Positions 50,468 through 57,947 of a stretch of DNA of 64,000 bases are shown in pieces (position 1 is the first letter of the stretch; the number at the start of each line of letters is the position of its first letter). A program made the position numbers and the translations under genes. The DNA is taken from positions 7,557,903-7,621,902 of the forward strand of contig NZ_LN831776.1 in assembly GCF_000981585.1 (NCBI RefSeq), in the 5' to 3' direction. Below the pieces are notes generated by a model. That model saw only the letters and a list, made by a program, of their open reading frames with translations. It made no database searches and was not told the DNA's origin. The stretch is from Paenibacillus riograndensis SBR5. GTDB lineage: Bacteria; Bacillota; Bacilli; Paenibacillales; Paenibacillaceae.

Positions 50468-51619
50468 TTAGAGTGAATAAGAATAGGCCAATAAAGCCAT
50501 GAGATTGTCAAAAGAGTATGCCTGTCCGGTATCCGTATTGCCGAATCCCCCGGACAGCGGACTGTCCGCATCCCGAATCTGGAATTCATTCATTCTCGCA
50601 ATCGCTGCTTGATAGAGTGAATCGTCTCCGGCCTCAGTGCCGATCATGGCCGCCAGGGCGTAAATCGCGGTGGAACGGATATCGTTCAGCGGCTTCCCGT
50701 CACGGGAGTATTGCCCGTACAGCGTTCCGGCCGCGACCTGTTCCTTGATATAGCGGATACTCGCAGGCTTCTGCTGGCCCGTCTCGGTCAAATGCAGAAT
50801 GCTCAGCAGGGATTCCACCGTATTGATATGATCAGAGCTGTAAGCCCCCGTATGATAATCGAATCTTGTCTCATAGAAAGGGAATGCATCCGAGAGGTAG
50901 CCTTCCTCCAGAATTCCATCCATGTTATGCATTAATATACCGCGTAATTCGCTGGATATCGATAGTTTTCGAAAGATGCCCAAATCAATATAACACAAAG
51001 TTACGAAGTTGTTCGTAGTTTTGTAAACATTGTCGTAAAAATCATACATATATCCTTCTTTTACATTATTGTCATAGAACCGCTGGCCGTATTTATCTGC
51101 CTGCTCTGTATAGGCCGGCTCATCAAAAACTTCCCCCGCCTCATACAGGGCGCCAATCAGCCGCAGGTCATCCACCGCAGCATTCACAGGATACCGCTTC
51201 TGCTGTTTGGGGCTGTAGCGGTAGCTGAAGCCACCTTCCATGTCAAAGGTTTGCTGCGCCAAAGCCCACTGGCCGGCAAACTGCTCCTTATCACCGGCAA
51301 GCGCAGCTGCGCTCATCAGGAGTGAGGCAGACTCGCTCAGCACCTCATGACCGGTGGCCGCTTCCCCGGACTGGTCTGTCTCCAGCAGGTTCGTATACAC
51401 GCCGTAGGGACCGGTAAGCTGTTTCGCAATAAATGTGCTCAGCTCCTGCCGCTCTTTCCGGTGATCCATACTCCGGCTGGTAACGGCCGATGGCGATGGC
51501 GATGCGGTTACCGTCTCACCCGCTGTGGCGGCGGGTCCGGTAGCAGCTTCTTTGCCGCTGCAGGAAGCCAGCAGAAGAGAGAGTACAAGTAAGGTTGCTG
51601 CGCTACGTTTGCTTGTCAA
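50468..51619 (-). CDS. GH8-like glycoside hydrolase lipoprotein (PssZ/BcsZ-like)
   Basis: This 383-residue surface lipoprotein has a signal (TLLVLSLLLASC, lipobox LASC) and a Pro/Ser/Thr linker. The (alpha/alpha)6-type domain has GHEVLSESASLLMSAAALAG, with the GH8-type acid Glu, and YPVNAAVDDLRLIGALYEAG, with the likely base Asp. C-terminal DIRSTAIYALAAMIG and DNLMALLAYSYSL finish the toroid. GH8 enzymes linked to cellulose or Pss operons trim the polymer. It is the first gene here, at the promoter end, whereas in Listeria pssZ is separate from pssA-E. The start is TTG, with AAGGA upstream. Confidence 0.82.
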   Translation of the reverse strand: MTSKRSAATLLVLSLLLASCSGKEAATGPAATAGETVTASPSPSAVTSRSMDHRKERQELSTFIAKQLTGPYGVYTNLLETDQSGEAATGHEVLSESASLLMSAAALAGDKEQFAGQWALAQQTFDMEGGFSYRYSPKQQKRYPVNAAVDDLRLIGALYEAGEVFDEPAYTEQADKYGQRFYDNNVKEGYMYDFYDNVYKTTNNFVTLCYIDLGIFRKLSISSELRGILMHNMDGILEEGYLSDAFPFYETRFDYHTGAYSSDHINTVESLLSILHLTETGQQKPASIRYIKEQVAAGTLYGQYSRDGKPLNDIRSTAIYALAAMIGTEAGDDSLYQAAIARMNEFQIRDADSPLSGGFGNTDTGQAYSFDNLMALLAYSYSL

Positions 51620-51745
51620 TCCATCACATCCTTAAGAAAACCATATGTTTTCTATATAATATAACGGTAATATAAGTCACAGAATTAACCATACAATTGA
51701 TCATTATGTGTCAAATTCAATGAAAGATGCAATTTTTTCTGGAAT

Positions 51746-51785
51746 AAACGGCTGCACCGTGCTTCACTGGACGGTGCAGCCGTTT
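51746..51785. promoter_or_regulatory. Perfect 15-bp hairpin upstream of the exopolysaccharide operon
   Basis: AAACGGCTGCACCGT (51746-51760) pairs perfectly with 51771-51785 around a 10-nt loop. It is not at the end of any plus-strand gene and is followed on neither strand by a good T-run, so it is not an obvious terminator. It lies about 130-165 bp upstream of the first gene. Confidence 0.6.
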
Positions 51786-51899
51786 CAGATTCTAGGTTTA
51801 GATTTAGGCTCCCTGCTTGGATTGTAACAAACTCATGTGGAAGTATTGTAAAAAAGTGAACTTAAATTCTCCCTTCCTGCTCCCCCGCAAACGCTAGTT

Positions 51900-52075
51900 G
51901 GAAAAAGGTTAACTAATTCGCCCCAGCGCACCTATTCTCCGGTAATGAAGTGGAAAAAGGTACACTAATTCAGCTCATTTCGCCCCAGACGGAGAAAACC
52001 AGCACAATTAAGTTCCCTTTTTCCACTTAACTCTCACAATTGTTGATTTTTCACAAAAATAAGTTCCCTTTTTCC
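51900..52075. repeat. Cluster of four motifs in facing pairs, 51-52 bp spacing
   Basis: Plus-oriented GGAAAAAGGTTAACTAATTC (51900) and GGAAAAAGGTACACTAATTC (51952) are 52 bp apart. Minus-oriented AATTAAGTTCCCTTTTTCC and AAATAAGTTCCCTTTTTCC end at 52024 and 52075, 51 bp apart. The same plan occurs at 20886-21111. Confidence 0.85.
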
Positions 52076-52177
52076 AACTATCAACAGAAAACGCTTGGAA
52101 CTCCGGTCACTGCCCACCCTGCAATTTTCATGTTTGTATCACCGTTCCGATTGAAATCCGCATAGTTTCCCAGATAA

Positions 52178-52220
52178 CAAGAAAGAGCTGCCCGGGCCAG
52201 CCCGACCCGTACAGCTCTCT
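52178..52220 (-). terminator. Terminator of the ATP-grasp/K+ channel operon
   Basis: On the minus strand AGAGCTG and CAGCTCT pair, with an inner GGG/CCC-type stem, followed by TTCTTG. It lies about 30 bp after the channel gene's stop codon. Confidence 0.7.
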
Positions 52221-52251
52221 GGTTAAAGTATTAAAATTTGAGGCCTGTCTG

Positions 52252-53265
52252 CTAACCCTTGATCTGCCGGTAAGTCTCCTCATCCGAGACGATATAGAGC
52301 CTGGCGTCCTGCGGGATCGGCTGATCCAGCTTGCGGTTGATGCCCAGATCTCCCCGGTCTGACAGCAGCGTCGCCCCCCGGCGCAGCAGGGCCTGAAAAG
52401 CATCGCCGTAGGTATGCCAGGCGGCATCCCGCGGAATTTCATAGATGTCATCCCCATGCTCCCGGCTGAGCAGCTGGGTGATGACCTCGGAGTTCCCTTC
52501 CTGCAGCGCGGAGCGGACAGCCAGTCTTGAAATGGCATCATGCGACAGCACGAATTCATTGACATGGACATGGCGGAAGTTTTGGATGTTCTTCTCCTGC
52601 ATAATCTCAACAGTGGTATGTACCTGCGGGGCAATCCGCTCAATACTGGAGGCGATCAGCAGGGTTTTGCCGTCCGTCAGGGAAGCCTCGTCGATCCGCG
52701 TATCCCCGAATACAATGGCAGCCTTGGCTCCTTCAATACCAGCCTTCAGCAGGATGTCGTCGCTGGAAGGGTCACCGCTGATGAAGTGCACATGCTCCAT
52801 CTGCTGCAGCGGATGCTGGCCGCTCTCGTCAATAATGACAATCCGGCAGTCCGGCGTATAGCAGAGAATCTCGTCAACAGCGGCTTGCGTTTTGCGGTTC
52901 CAATTGATCAGTACCACATGGTCTTTCCCGTGAAAGCTCAACGTCCCGGCTCCTCTCCTTCTTTGCAGTTCCCCCATGGCATCAATAATCTTCCCGATAA
53001 CCAAACTGAGCAGCCCTATGCCAAAAATATACAGAAATATGGTAAACAGCTTACCCGCCACCGTGCCGGCAAAAAAGTCGCCGTAGCCCACGGTGGACAT
53101 CGTTGTCATAACCCAATAAAAAGCATTAAACCAGTTACTAAAGGTTCCCGGCTCCAACAAAAAGGCAATAGTTGCGCTAATTACAATAAAAGCCAGGATA
53201 ATCAGCCCAATGGACTTTTTCTTCAGACGCATCAGCTTGCCGGACAAACGCAGCAGAAAATGCAT
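52252..53265 (-). CDS. Two-helix potassium channel with RCK (TrkA-N) domain
   Basis: This 337-residue channel subunit has a first helix IGLIILAFIVISATIAFLLE, a pore helix and the filter TMSTVGYGDFFAGTVAGKLF (TVGYGD). A second helix (FLYIFGIGLLSLVIGKIIDA) and a cytosolic RCK/TrkA-N domain follow (HVVLINWNRKTQAAVDEILC, FISGDPSSDDILLKAGIEGA). It resembles MthK and Bacillus YugO and should pass K+ under ligand or redox control. It is the last gene of an operon with DUF350, a lipoprotein, an ATP-grasp ligase and a Gly/Ser-tailed protein, suggesting that channel activity is tied to whatever the ligase makes. Confidence 0.92.
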   Translation of the reverse strand: MHFLLRLSGKLMRLKKKSIGLIILAFIVISATIAFLLEPGTFSNWFNAFYWVMTTMSTVGYGDFFAGTVAGKLFTIFLYIFGIGLLSLVIGKIIDAMGELQRRRGAGTLSFHGKDHVVLINWNRKTQAAVDEILCYTPDCRIVIIDESGQHPLQQMEHVHFISGDPSSDDILLKAGIEGAKAAIVFGDTRIDEASLTDGKTLLIASSIERIAPQVHTTVEIMQEKNIQNFRHVHVNEFVLSHDAISRLAVRSALQEGNSEVITQLLSREHGDDIYEIPRDAAWHTYGDAFQALLRRGATLLSDRGDLGINRKLDQPIPQDARLYIVSDEETYRQIKG

Positions 53266-53269
53266 CAGC

Positions 53270-53671
53270 TTAAATGATCAGACTGCTGACGGCAAAGGCC
53301 GTGCCGACGAACACCAGGCAGAGCATCACGCCTACGGCGACATTCCCCTGCTTCAGATGATCCGAGATCTTGAAGCCCGGCGTGAACAGCTCGAAGATCC
53401 AGTAGGCGGCAATCAGGCAGACATAGCCTACCGCGAACCAGAGCATCATGAACCAGATCGAGGTATTTGTATATGCCGCCACACCAAGGATAATCGCCGT
53501 AGCCAGAAATTTGCCCCCAAGAGCCAGGGCTACAGCCACATTGCCTTTCTTCAACTCGTCCATATCCTTGAACGGAGTCATCAGGGTGAATACAACCATC
53601 CCGAGCACCTGCAGCAGAATAATCGTCAACACACTCACTACCAGATTAATAACAATCGTCAATTTGCCCAC
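53270..53671 (-). CDS. DUF350 (YjfL/YshE-type) membrane protein
   Basis: This 133-residue protein has four hydrophobic helices in two similar halves, each with a Lys-Gly-Asn-Val-Ala motif (ELKKGNVAVALALGGKFLA and HLKQGNVAVGVMLCLVFVG), the DUF350 internal duplication. E. coli yjfL, a DUF350 gene, lies in an operon with yjfM (DUF1190) and yjfC (ATP-grasp ligase), the same partners as here. The biochemical role is unknown. The start is GTG at 53671, or TTG at 53662 behind GGGGGTGGG. It overlaps the lipoprotein gene slightly. Confidence 0.88.
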   Translation of the reverse strand: MGKLTIVINLVVSVLTIILLQVLGMVVFTLMTPFKDMDELKKGNVAVALALGGKFLATAIILGVAAYTNTSIWFMMLWFAVGYVCLIAAYWIFELFTPGFKISDHLKQGNVAVGVMLCLVFVGTAFAVSSLII

Positions 53672-54315
53672 CCCCGGAATTTTGCGTAGGCCGAATCATA
53701 ATCGGCGAAATCATGCACTTCCTCCAGCACCACGGAGGCTTTCTTTTGTTTCTCCAGCGCTTTATACCGCTTATCGTCGATCGGCTGCTTGATCCGGTTG
53801 CCGGAAGGCAGCTCAACCACGGCAAAATTTCTGGTTTTGTTTTTGTACTCTGTCTTGTAGACGCCGACAAGATCCACATCCGTCGTAATGGACACCTTCA
53901 GACGGGTCAAATCCTCGGCAGCCGTCTTCTGGTCGGCATACGATTTGATCGTGGTCCAGGAGGACAGGCGGATATCGTTCTTCTGATCCGCATCCGTTAC
54001 CAGTTCGGCATCCATAAACTGCAGGGTCCATATCTTATCGCCGGTGGCATAATTGCCGTCGTTCGGAAGCATCTCATTATCCGGAAGTACCGTCATATCA
54101 CTGCCGATAAGGTCGCCCACCGTGCCTTCCACCACCCGGTAGTCCCACGGCACGCGCGATACGCTGTCGGTCGACTCCGTATCCGTATGAAATACACTGC
54201 CCGTGTTGCCGGAACATGCGCCAAGCAGCAGCACTGCCATCAACAGCATGCCAAGCATTGCTCCAGCACGAACTTTGCTGTACCTCCCGCTCCAGCGGTT
54301 TCTATCCTTATTCAT
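53659..54315 (-). CDS. Lipoprotein of unknown function in the ATP-grasp operon
   Basis: This 218-residue predicted lipoprotein has the signal AGAMLGMLLMAVLLLGACSG with lipobox LGAC. The mature part is mixed alpha/beta (VPWDYRVVEGTVGDLIGSDM, IWTLQFMDAELVTDADQKND, TRNFAVVELPSGNRIKQPID). I cannot place it in a family. It may be a divergent analogue of the extra envelope proteins seen near yjfC or of DUF4178-type proteins, but that is a guess. ATG 54315 is preferred over TTG 54321 because GGGAG is 8 nt upstream. It overlaps the ligase gene by 8 bp. Confidence 0.75.
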   Translation of the reverse strand: MNKDRNRWSGRYSKVRAGAMLGMLLMAVLLLGACSGNTGSVFHTDTESTDSVSRVPWDYRVVEGTVGDLIGSDMTVLPDNEMLPNDGNYATGDKIWTLQFMDAELVTDADQKNDIRLSSWTTIKSYADQKTAAEDLTRLKVSITTDVDLVGVYKTEYKNKTRNFAVVELPSGNRIKQPIDDKRYKALEKQKKASVVLEEVHDFADYDSAYAKFRGWAN

Positions 54316-55525
54316 CTTCAAGCTCCCTCACTCCTAGCGCGATAAAATGGCTGGCGTTGCCTGTAATCGGTCCGCCTGCGCGGCCCAAAAGCCCGCAAGG
54401 CACGCCGTTGATCACGAACATGCCGGTCAGCAGGTGAAGCTCCCCTTCCGGGGTCTGGATACGGGCCAGCTCCGCCCGCTTCTGATATACCGTCGGGAAC
54501 AGCACGCTGCTGTCGAAGCCGTCCTCATCGGCAAGCTCCAGCGCCCCGCTGTCATCGAAAATCCGCACCGAGCCGCCTTCACGGCCGAAGACGGATTTGG
54601 ATACAAAGCTGCCGGAGAATACCGGCTTGTTGTAGGTCGGAAGAATGTAACTGGCTATCGCCTGGCGTTCGTCCTCGCTGAAGAGCAGCCCCAGCTCATA
54701 CATCCCCCATACGGCGGCGATCAGCCCCTTGGACTGCAGCAGGATGCTGTGCGGACCGTTGAACAGCTGAAGCTGTCCGCTCTCAATGGCATAGGCAAGC
54801 GCCTCTCCGCCATCGTCCACCGCCATCCATTCCTTCGGATAGAGGGCGAACATCCGCTTGATGATCCGGTTCTCCGCATCCCTGACCGTCCCTTCGTCGA
54901 TCCACAGATCCAGACAGTCGACGCAGCGGATGTCCAGACCGCTGTGCGCCACCAGCGCCTCAATCGTTCCGGAATCCTCCTGATGGGTTCCGTAAGCGAC
55001 ACAAGCCGCCGTATCCGGCTGTTCGATGCTCCAGGCAGCGGCCAACCGTTCCTTCATGCCGTTGTTCCGGCTTGAAATACCGGCTTGCCCGCAAATCCAC
55101 GGCGTAGCAACCGATGCTTCCACATAGCCGGTTGGTGTATCCGCATTCAGCTCCAGCAGCTTGATCGTGCCGTCGCCGGCTATGGCGAAATCGAATCTGG
55201 CGTACCGGCTGATCAGCCCCGGCTCCGGCAGCGGAGTGTCATCCAGCATCTGCCACAGCACCGGAGGAATGCCAAGCAAATCATACAAATCATGCCGCCT
55301 GTGCACATAGCGGACAGCCTTGTCGAGGATGCTCCAGAGCTTAACGGAAGCCTCCTCCAGCTCTTTGTAGGTCTCACCGCGCATCACGGCAACCGCGTCG
55401 AGCCAGTACTCCTCATCTTCCAGGTCAGCCCAGGTAAATCCGAGCTTATGCAGCTGTTCTACACGGGGTGCCCGTTCCAGCCCCGACTGGTCAAGGTATT
55501 CAAAGACGCTGTCTGCAGGGCTCAT
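54308..55525 (-). CDS. Glutathionylspermidine synthase-like ATP-grasp ligase (YjfC/YgiC family)
   Basis: This 405-residue carbon-nitrogen ligase is of the Gsp-synthase fold. The family pattern is visible: RYARFDFAIAGDGTIKLLEL, NADTPTGYVEASVATPWICG (NADTPT is the conserved metal/ATP signature), YNKPVFSGSFVSKSVFGREG with the phosphate loop FGREGG, and the C-terminal TGMFVINGVPCGLLGRAGGP. It lacks the amidase half of true GspS, so it should only form amide bonds, possibly between a polyamine or amine and a peptide or protein tail. It is coupled to the upstream Gly/Ser-tailed protein gene by a 4-bp overlap. Confidence 0.9.
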   Translation of the reverse strand: MSPADSVFEYLDQSGLERAPRVEQLHKLGFTWADLEDEEYWLDAVAVMRGETYKELEEASVKLWSILDKAVRYVHRRHDLYDLLGIPPVLWQMLDDTPLPEPGLISRYARFDFAIAGDGTIKLLELNADTPTGYVEASVATPWICGQAGISSRNNGMKERLAAAWSIEQPDTAACVAYGTHQEDSGTIEALVAHSGLDIRCVDCLDLWIDEGTVRDAENRIIKRMFALYPKEWMAVDDGGEALAYAIESGQLQLFNGPHSILLQSKGLIAAVWGMYELGLLFSEDERQAIASYILPTYNKPVFSGSFVSKSVFGREGGSVRIFDDSGALELADEDGFDSSVLFPTVYQKRAELARIQTPEGELHLLTGMFVINGVPCGLLGRAGGPITGNASHFIALGVRELEDE

Positions 55526-56274
55526 CCGCCAAAACCGCTTTTGCCGGAGCTGCTCTTGCCGGCACTTGATCTTGAGGTAGAGCCTGATTTGCTGCTGGAA
55601 CTGCCGCTCTTGGACGAGCCCAGACCGCTGGATTTGCCGCCGACTCCGCCTGCCTTGCTCGAAGTATTCCTTCTGGTGATCGAGCCGGTGGACGAGGTGG
55701 AGGTACGGGGCTTAACCACTGAACCGGCTACAGGCTTGTTCTGAAAGCTGCCGCTGTTATAGCTTGGAGCCTTGTACTTAGTCCGTGTTCCGCCATAATA
55801 AGTTGGACGGTCGTTGTACCAGCCTCTTGATGAATAAAATGAGCCGCTGTTGAACAGCATGTGGTACAGCAGCAGATCATCCCAGCCGAAGCCGGAATTA
55901 TAGCCGCCGTAATTGTTAATAACCGTTGTTCCGCCTGAGGTGACTACTCCTTGTCCTTCCTGCAGCACCTCTCCGGCATTTTCTTCCGGGTAAGGGATGT
56001 TCCAGTCTACATTTTTGTCAAAATAGGCTTTGACTTCCTCCGTGGACCAGGATACCAGCTTCGGTTCCTCAGAGCTGCCGCTTGCCGCGCCGGTTCCCCC
56101 CGGAATAAATAAGGCATTGGCCAGCAGGGCAATGCCCAGCGACGTAGACAATACCCGGAGCGGTTTGCCGTCCGGGGTGAATAGTCTGGATGCCGCCGAT
56201 TCCTTCACTGGTGCTTTGGCTGGTTCCTTTGCTTGTTCATCTTGCGCCAATTTGAGATCCTCCTCTTCTGACAT
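55522..56274 (-). CDS. Membrane-anchored Gly/Ser-tailed protein, YgiB/YjfM (DUF1190)-like
   Basis: This 250-residue protein has a charged N-terminus and one membrane helix (LSTSLGIALLANALFIPGGT). A short folded part (VSWSTEEVKAYFDKNVDWNI) is followed by a low-complexity Gly/Tyr/Asn then Ser/Lys/Gly tail (about 105-250) ending SSAGKSSSGKSGFGG. E. coli YgiB, partner of the ATP-grasp protein YgiC, also ends in a low-complexity RGGFG/SSRSMGG-type tail. By position and composition this is a candidate acceptor or scaffold for the ligase. Assignment to DUF1190 is by resemblance only. Its ATG overlaps the preceding stop (TAATG). Confidence 0.7.
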   Translation of the reverse strand: MSEEEDLKLAQDEQAKEPAKAPVKESAASRLFTPDGKPLRVLSTSLGIALLANALFIPGGTGAASGSSEEPKLVSWSTEEVKAYFDKNVDWNIPYPEENAGEVLQEGQGVVTSGGTTVINNYGGYNSGFGWDDLLLYHMLFNSGSFYSSRGWYNDRPTYYGGTRTKYKAPSYNSGSFQNKPVAGSVVKPRTSTSSTGSITRRNTSSKAGGVGGKSSGLGSSKSGSSSSKSGSTSRSSAGKSSSGKSGFGG

Positions 56275-56492
56275 TATTCTTCTGTCCGCATGGGAACGAG
56301 CAGGAGCTCAAGCTTTCCCGCATCCACATTCAGCCGTCCTTCCACAGCTTCATACTCCCGGCTGCCGACCACAATATAATTGACATGCTCCAGAGCCGCA
56401 ACCATGTTCATGCTCCAGGTGCGCTCCTCAATCACACGCAATTCGCCTTCCGGCATCTTTTCAAACAGGATGACATTCATGCCATTATCCAC
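56274..56492 (-). CDS. Small hypothetical protein, first gene of the ATP-grasp operon
   Basis: This is a predicted cytoplasmic protein of about 72 residues (MDNGMNVILFEKMPEGELRV, SMNMVAALEHVNYIVVGSRE, LNVDAGKLELLLVPM), probably a small alpha/beta fold. No family is recognised; DUF2170-like proteins occur at the same place in the E. coli yjf operon, but I cannot confirm homology. The GTG at 56492 after AGGATGAGG is preferred over the GTG at 56516, which lacks an SD. It is coupled to the next gene by TAATG. Confidence 0.6.
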   Translation of the reverse strand: MDNGMNVILFEKMPEGELRVIEERTWSMNMVAALEHVNYIVVGSREYEAVEGRLNVDAGKLELLLVPMRTEE

Positions 56493-56518
56493 TTTTTCCT
56501 CATCCTTCCTGATCACTA

Positions 56519-57868
56519 TTATGCTTCTGATACGCTCTTAGCGCCATTTCGTTTCATTTCCATCCCCCGGGAACGCCGATATAAAAGCACCAGGCTCAGA
56601 GAGCACAGACTCACCGCAAGCAGAATTCCATAGACATTTCGGTAAGCGCCCGAAGGTGCAAGAGTCCGCTGGGCATGCAGCAGCAATCCGCAGACGGCAA
56701 CGGAGACCGACCCGCCAAAGAACTGGATCAGCTGCAGCAGCCCCATCCCCGACCCGATCCAGGTGCGCGGCAATATGCCGGAGGCCTCATTATTCAGAGA
56801 AGCCATGGTTGCCGAAAAAGCCGGCGAGAAGCACAGATACCCGAACAGGAGCACGAGCGGGGATACCTGCAGCCCCAGTGCAAAGACGGCCAAGACAGTG
56901 GCCAGTATCCCGTGGCCAATCAGCAGGAAGCGCAAATTGCCGTACCGGTCGATCCAGCGGCCGACAAAACGGGTCAGAAATGCCGATAAAATGGCACCGG
57001 GCGCAATATACAGGCCGATCATCAGCGCAGATTGATGGAATAGATTGGACAGCGCAAGCGGCATCAGGAATAAATTCCCGAGATTCAGCACCAAAATACT
57101 GAAGCCGATGGCTGTCAGCTTCAGATACCCGGGCATTTGGAGCAGCTTGGGATTAATAAAGGAATCCCGGGCTCTGCGGAGATGGATGGCATGAACCGCA
57201 AAGGACGCGACACTCACCGCAAGCCATATGTAGGATTGACTGGTTACAGCCACGAGCAGGCTCCCGGCATTGATAACCGTCAGTGCTGCTCCGTACAGAT
57301 CAAAGACCGCCGCCTGGGGCTGTTCTTTGGGCAGCAAATACAGCAGCACAGGCAGAACCAGCAACACCAGACATGTAACGCCAAACAACCCGTTCCAGCC
57401 AAAATATTGGCTGATAAGGCCGCCTACGATCGGTCCCAGGCCGAAAGCCATAGCGCTTCCGACAGAGATCATGGCGATGGTGGCACCGCGTCTGGCCACG
57501 GGCACATACCGGCTGGCGAGCACCAGCCCCAGGCCCGCCATGACTCCGGCGCCTGCGGATTGCAGAATCCGCGTGATAAGCAGAACATTGAAGCTGTGCG
57601 CAAATAGTCCGATTACCGAAGCGAGGCCCAGCGTAGTCAGGCCAACCGTCAGCAGCCTGCGGAGGGGCACGAGATCCGACAGCCTGCTGTAGATCACTGT
57701 AGACAGCGCATAGCCGATGGAATAGCTGGAGATCACCCACGATCCCAGATCGGCGGAAATATGCAAATCCTGAATAATTGTGGGCAGCGAGACATTGAAC
57801 ATAGTGGTGTTCATCACAACGATAAAGAGGCAGAAGGTCCATAGCGGCATTACGACTTTGTCATTCAC
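56519..57868 (-). CDS. MFS multidrug efflux transporter (DHA2-like)
   Basis: This 449-residue transporter has 12-14 helices. Family motifs are VMNTTMFNVSLPTIIQDLHI in helix 1 (motif D1-like), YSRLSDLVPLRRLLTVGLTT (motif A) and LGPIVGGLISQYFGWNGLF (motif C, antiporter). It probably exports drugs or metabolites using H+. It lies 26 bp upstream of the small hypothetical gene and may be read together with the ATP-grasp operon, though no functional link is evident. Start GTG with GGAG upstream. Confidence 0.9.
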   Translation of the reverse strand: MNDKVVMPLWTFCLFIVVMNTTMFNVSLPTIIQDLHISADLGSWVISSYSIGYALSTVIYSRLSDLVPLRRLLTVGLTTLGLASVIGLFAHSFNVLLITRILQSAGAGVMAGLGLVLASRYVPVARRGATIAMISVGSAMAFGLGPIVGGLISQYFGWNGLFGVTCLVLLVLPVLLYLLPKEQPQAAVFDLYGAALTVINAGSLLVAVTSQSYIWLAVSVASFAVHAIHLRRARDSFINPKLLQMPGYLKLTAIGFSILVLNLGNLFLMPLALSNLFHQSALMIGLYIAPGAILSAFLTRFVGRWIDRYGNLRFLLIGHGILATVLAVFALGLQVSPLVLLFGYLCFSPAFSATMASLNNEASGILPRTWIGSGMGLLQLIQFFGGSVSVAVCGLLLHAQRTLAPSGAYRNVYGILLAVSLCSLSLVLLYRRSRGMEMKRNGAKSVSEA

Positions 57869-57947
57869 TCTTACTCCATCCCTATCTATATTATCTGGTA
57901 CAGCCCCACTAAATTCTATGCTCTTGCCATATTATCGGCAATATATT

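Larger units (their letters stand above)
51620..52177. other. Intergenic region upstream of the exopolysaccharide operon
   Basis: No gene in about 560 bp. It contains an AT-rich section 51640-51720 (promoter side), the 15-bp perfect hairpin 51746-51785, and the repeat cluster 51900-52075. No confident promoter pair was found; TTGACA near 51716 on the minus strand lacks a well-placed -10. Confidence 0.5.
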
